Shown: positions 5,827 through 7,798 of the stretch, in pieces
How the letters are laid out: every line of letters starts with the position of its first letter
How positions within the stretch are numbered: the first letter of the stretch is position 1
Assembly (NCBI GenBank): GCA_013812065.1
Contig: JACCUC010000203.1
Coordinates: forward strand, 1-7,798
Origin: Thermoleophilaceae bacterium
GTDB lineage: Bacteria > Actinomycetota > Thermoleophilia > Solirubrobacterales > Thermoleophilaceae
Direction: 5' to 3'
Length of the DNA stretch: 7,798 nucleotides
The notes under the pieces: model-generated
Told to the model about the DNA's origin: nothing
Database searches by the model: none
The model's input: the letters and a program-made list of their open reading frames with translations, nothing else
Made by a program: the position numbers and the translations under genes

Positions 5827-7152
5827 TCACCGCGCTCTCCCCTCCGCCGTCAGCACGCGAGCACGAATCCAACGTAGACCAACAGTCGGCTCTCGGCTAA
5901 CGGCGACGAAGCCGACGACGAGCATGGCGACGCTCGCGATGGCGGAGAGGACCATCGCAAAAGCGACCCCCTGCACCCCCAAGAGCGGGACTAGAACGAC
6001 GAGGGCCAGCGGCAGGGTTAGCCAGGAGGCAAGTTCGGCGACACTTCCCAAGGCCGGGAGCCCTACTCCGCGAACCGCATCGGCAAGAGCCCAGCGCAAG
6101 CTCCCGAAGGCTGCGGCGATGAGCAATATCCTGACAAGCGGGACAGCCGGAGTGAACTCCTCCCCGAAGAAGAAGGGGATCAGCCAGCCGGCAAGGATCT
6201 CCAGGACGCCGACGACTAGTAGCGCCAATACCCCGGCAAGAGCCACGAACCGCCAAACGGCGTGACGCGCCTTGACGGAATCAGCACTCGACGAGACCCT
6301 GGGGTAGGCGACCATTCCCACGCTTTGACCGATAAAGCGCGGAAGGTTAGTGAACGCTAGACCGACGACGTACAGGCCGAGGGCGGCCGGCGACAGGAAC
6401 AGCCCGACCACGGCCTGGTCGAGTCGGAAGGTTTCGCTAGGAGCGGCCGAGCCGAGCAGGCCCCGTAGCCCGAAGCGCAGCACCTCTCGACGCGAGGGGG
6501 AGAGGGCAGTCTCATCATGCCTCATCCCGACAAGGGCGATTGTGATCGTCACACTGCCTGCGGCCACCCACGCGACTGAATAGGCGACGGCGGCTAAGAT
6601 GAGATTCCCGGCTCCGACGACGAATAGCAGCAGGATGCCTGCGGCGTAGGCACCGACGGGGATCAGCCGCAGCAAGTTGAAGGGACGAAACCGCTGCTGG
6701 CCCTGGAGCAGGCCAAGGCCGTACTGGTGGGCGAGCCACGCTGGGCCGATGGCGAGCGTGATGAGGCCAGCACTCCACACCGTCTCTGGGTCGTCGCGAG
6801 TCAGCAAACTAACGGCGACCAAGTGCACGCCGACGACGCAGAGCGCCTGGACGAGATAGGCCCCCGCGAGCGAGTGAGCAATGGCCCTGGCGCCGCCGGG
6901 TTCCCGCGCCACGAAGTAGCTGGCCGAGATGGGAAGGCCCAGACCGCCGAGCTGCGAGATGATGGCCTGCGTCACCATCAGGAGCGCGAGGTAGCCGCGA
7001 TCCTCCACGCCAAGCATGCGAGCGACGAGGACGCCGCTCACCATCAAGGCCGCTTGCATTACAACGCCGCTTAAGAGCGACCCAGCCATCGGGGCGTTCG
7101 AGCGGAACCGGGCTAACCAGGTCGGGCGCAGGCTGAGGGTCGTGAGCTTCAT
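5827..7152 (-). CDS. Wzx-like polysaccharide flippase (MOP superfamily)
   Basis: An integral membrane protein that moves lipid-linked oligosaccharide units from the cytoplasmic to the outer face of the membrane. The 441 residues fit the polysaccharide transporter family. About 12 hydrophobic segments can be drawn, roughly at 24-45, 55-77, 92-117, 128-149, 163-181, 184-208, 228-246, 247-268, 301-328, 336-356, 372-391 and 393-417. Family-typical stretches are ARMLGVEDRGYLAL (44-57), just after the first segment, and FRLDQAVVGLFLSPAALGLY (242-261). No signal peptide is needed; the N-terminus is short and basic. Immediately upstream of the ATG the coding strand reads CACCTCCGG, which is pyrimidine-rich and not a Shine-Dalgarno site, so the start is uncertain; M22 is the next choice. 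It is the only sugar gene on this strand and converges on the epimerase. Confidence 0.92.
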   Translation of the reverse strand: MKLTTLSLRPTWLARFRSNAPMAGSLLSGVVMQAALMVSGVLVARMLGVEDRGYLALLMVTQAIISQLGGLGLPISASYFVAREPGGARAIAHSLAGAYLVQALCVVGVHLVAVSLLTRDDPETVWSAGLITLAIGPAWLAHQYGLGLLQGQQRFRPFNLLRLIPVGAYAAGILLLFVVGAGNLILAAVAYSVAWVAAGSVTITIALVGMRHDETALSPSRREVLRFGLRGLLGSAAPSETFRLDQAVVGLFLSPAALGLYVVGLAFTNLPRFIGQSVGMVAYPRVSSSADSVKARHAVWRFVALAGVLALLVVGVLEILAGWLIPFFFGEEFTPAVPLVRILLIAAAFGSLRWALADAVRGVGLPALGSVAELASWLTLPLALVVLVPLLGVQGVAFAMVLSAIASVAMLVVGFVAVSREPTVGLRWIRARVLTAEGRAR

Positions 7153-7513
7153 CCGGAGGTGAGGGGGCGTTGGGAGTCAGCGGCACCGGCGGCGCCGCCG
7201 CTTCCAAGGCTTAGATCGGCATTGTTGCCGGAGAAAGGCAGGTGCCGTACGGTCGACCCACTTCGTCCGGCCGGGAGCGAGCTTGCCTTGCTAACTAGGA
7301 AGCCACCTCGCTCTCAGTCGGCGAGCGCCGAGGACACATCCTACGTCGCTTCGTAAAGCTATCACCCAAAGCGACCGCACTTCTTGCACGGCTGCCTACG
7401 GAGCGGTACGCCCGGATCGTCACAACGGTTTGCACCGCCACGGCCTGGTATCCGTTCAGGGGGTGTCGCCCGCCTGAGCAGGATTCCTCCCCGGTGAGCA
7501 GAACCTTGCGTTT
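7153..7513. other. Non-coding region between flippase and IS66-type element
   Basis: It should hold the flippase promoter, directed leftward, and the left end of the IS66-type element, but neither can be pinned down. Visible palindromes are GGCGGCGCCGCC at 7188-7199, flanked by AGCGGC 7179-7184 and GCCGCT 7197-7202, then overlapping CCGTACGG (7245-7252) and GGTCGACC (7251-7258), and CCGGCCGG at 7267-7274. The 7188-7199 palindrome is 36 bases from the flippase ATG and would lie in its 5' leader. The other two clusters are placed where an operator could be. A minus-strand frame over 7295-7786 is antisense to the transposase and not credible. Confidence 0.4.
7456..7477 (+). repeat. Hairpin just upstream of the IS66-type transposase
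   Basis: TCAGG (7456-7460) plus GGG (7461-7463) pair with CCC (7469-7471) plus CCTGA (7473-7477), with a single bulged G at 7472 and the loop TGTCG. The stem ends 36 bases before the chosen GTG and contains the in-frame TGA that closes the upstream reading frame. It might shield transposase translation from read-through transcripts, or may be incidental. Confidence 0.35.
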
Positions 7514-7798
7514 GTGCGGCGCGAGGAGGCGGAGGCGATCTACGACGCCGGCCGCGACGCGGTCGTCGAGGCCCTCCTCGCCCCGGCCCAGGTCGAGGAG
7601 CTGACCCGGATGATCGACGCGCTGCGCGAGCGCGTCGAGGAGCTCGAGCGACAACTGAGCCGCAACTCGAAGAACAGCTCGATGCCGCCCTCCGCCGATC
7701 CGCCGATGACCCGCCAGCAGCGCCGCGCGCTGGCCCGTCAGATGGCCAAGGAGTCGCTGCGAGAACAAGGCGCTCAGCCGGGCCACGAGGGAAGGACC
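7514..7798 (+). CDS. IS66-family transposase (TnpC-type), N-terminal 95 residues
   Basis: This is the start of a DDE transposase, cut by the right window edge before the catalytic domain. Residues 31-46 form a short coiled coil or leucine-zipper-like helix (LTRMIDALRERVEELERQL). The IS66 hallmark follows: SRNSKNSSMPPSADPP, an Arg-rich stretch, then GAQPGHEGRT, the conserved GGQPGHxG turn. GTG 7514 is the only usual start codon in frame after the TGA at 7475-7477. However, the 12 codons between that stop and the GTG (AGFLPGEQNLAF) read like protein, so a rarer start codon further upstream is possible. The nearest purine-rich site, GGTGAG at 7493-7498, is too far away to be convincing. It is transcribed rightward, away from the sugar genes. 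Confidence 0.92.
   Translation, partial: MRREEAEAIYDAGRDAVVEALLAPAQVEELTRMIDALRERVEELERQLSRNSKNSSMPPSADPPMTRQQRRALARQMAKESLREQGAQPGHEGRT

Larger units (their letters stand above)
7456..7798 (+). mobile_element. IS66-family insertion sequence, partial, right side outside window
   Basis: The element is identified by the N-terminal part of its transposase. The left boundary shown is nominal: it must lie between the flippase start and 7514, but no terminal inverted repeat can be recognised without the other end. The accessory genes tnpA and tnpB of classical IS66 elements are not present upstream, so this is either a tnpC-only type or a rearranged copy. Confidence 0.5.

Noticed and set aside
5561..6265. 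234-codon plus-strand frame
   Set aside because: Most of it is antisense to the flippase, whose minus-strand frame shows membrane segments and family motifs. The plus-strand product is Ser/Thr/Arg-rich shadow sequence.
7295..7786. 163-codon minus-strand frame at the right edge
   Set aside because: It is antisense to the IS66-type transposase, which carries the diagnostic NSKNSSMPPS and GAQPGHEG motifs on the plus strand.
1..7798. CRISPR array, tRNA, rRNA, toxin-antitoxin or defence genes
   Set aside because: I looked for regularly spaced repeats, cloverleaf elements and recognisable protein motifs on both strands and found none.

Overview
This window looks like chromosomal DNA from a GC-rich, high-G+C Gram-positive type bacterium (Actinobacteria in the broad sense, possibly the Thermoleophilia/Solirubrobacter side). 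That placement is an inference from the strong G/C preference at third codon positions, GTG starts, weak or absent Shine-Dalgarno sequences and the style of the transposases; no ribosomal or other marker gene is present.

Layout. (1) Positions 1-1210, minus strand: a nearly complete IS256-family (mutator-type) transposase running off the left edge, with a strong ribosome binding site and a candidate IS end near 1303-1320. (2) 1321-2021: about 700 bases without a convincing gene. The last 300 bases hold an unusual cluster of strong, nested inverted repeats directly in front of the first sugar gene. (3) 2022-5536, plus strand: three surface-polysaccharide genes, a GT4-type glycosyltransferase, then after a 556-base gap an FkbM-type methyltransferase overlapping an extended-SDR nucleotide-sugar epimerase/dehydratase. 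(4) 5537-5826: a short convergent intergenic stretch, with a small ORF that may be a gene remnant. (5) 5827-7152, minus strand: a Wzx-like polysaccharide flippase of about 12 membrane segments. (6) 7153-7513: non-coding, with palindromes. (7) 7514-7798, plus strand: the N-terminal 95 residues of an IS66-family transposase leaving the right edge.

Together the four sugar genes could make and export a decorated oligosaccharide. The SDR enzyme would supply a nucleotide sugar, the glycosyltransferase would add a sugar to a lipid-linked acceptor, the FkbM enzyme would O-methylate a hydroxyl, and the flippase would move the lipid-linked unit across the membrane. The priming transferase, polymerase and other transferases are not here, so this is a fragment of a larger locus or a small accessory cassette. 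Two unrelated transposases transcribed outward from it, wide gaps and a lone opposite-strand flippase suggest assembly by rearrangement.

No rRNA, tRNA, CRISPR array or recognisable defence system is visible. The best candidate for something undescribed is the structured region at about 1723-2011, which could be a leader RNA, a small RNA or DNA-level secondary structure. I do not match it to any RNA family I know.
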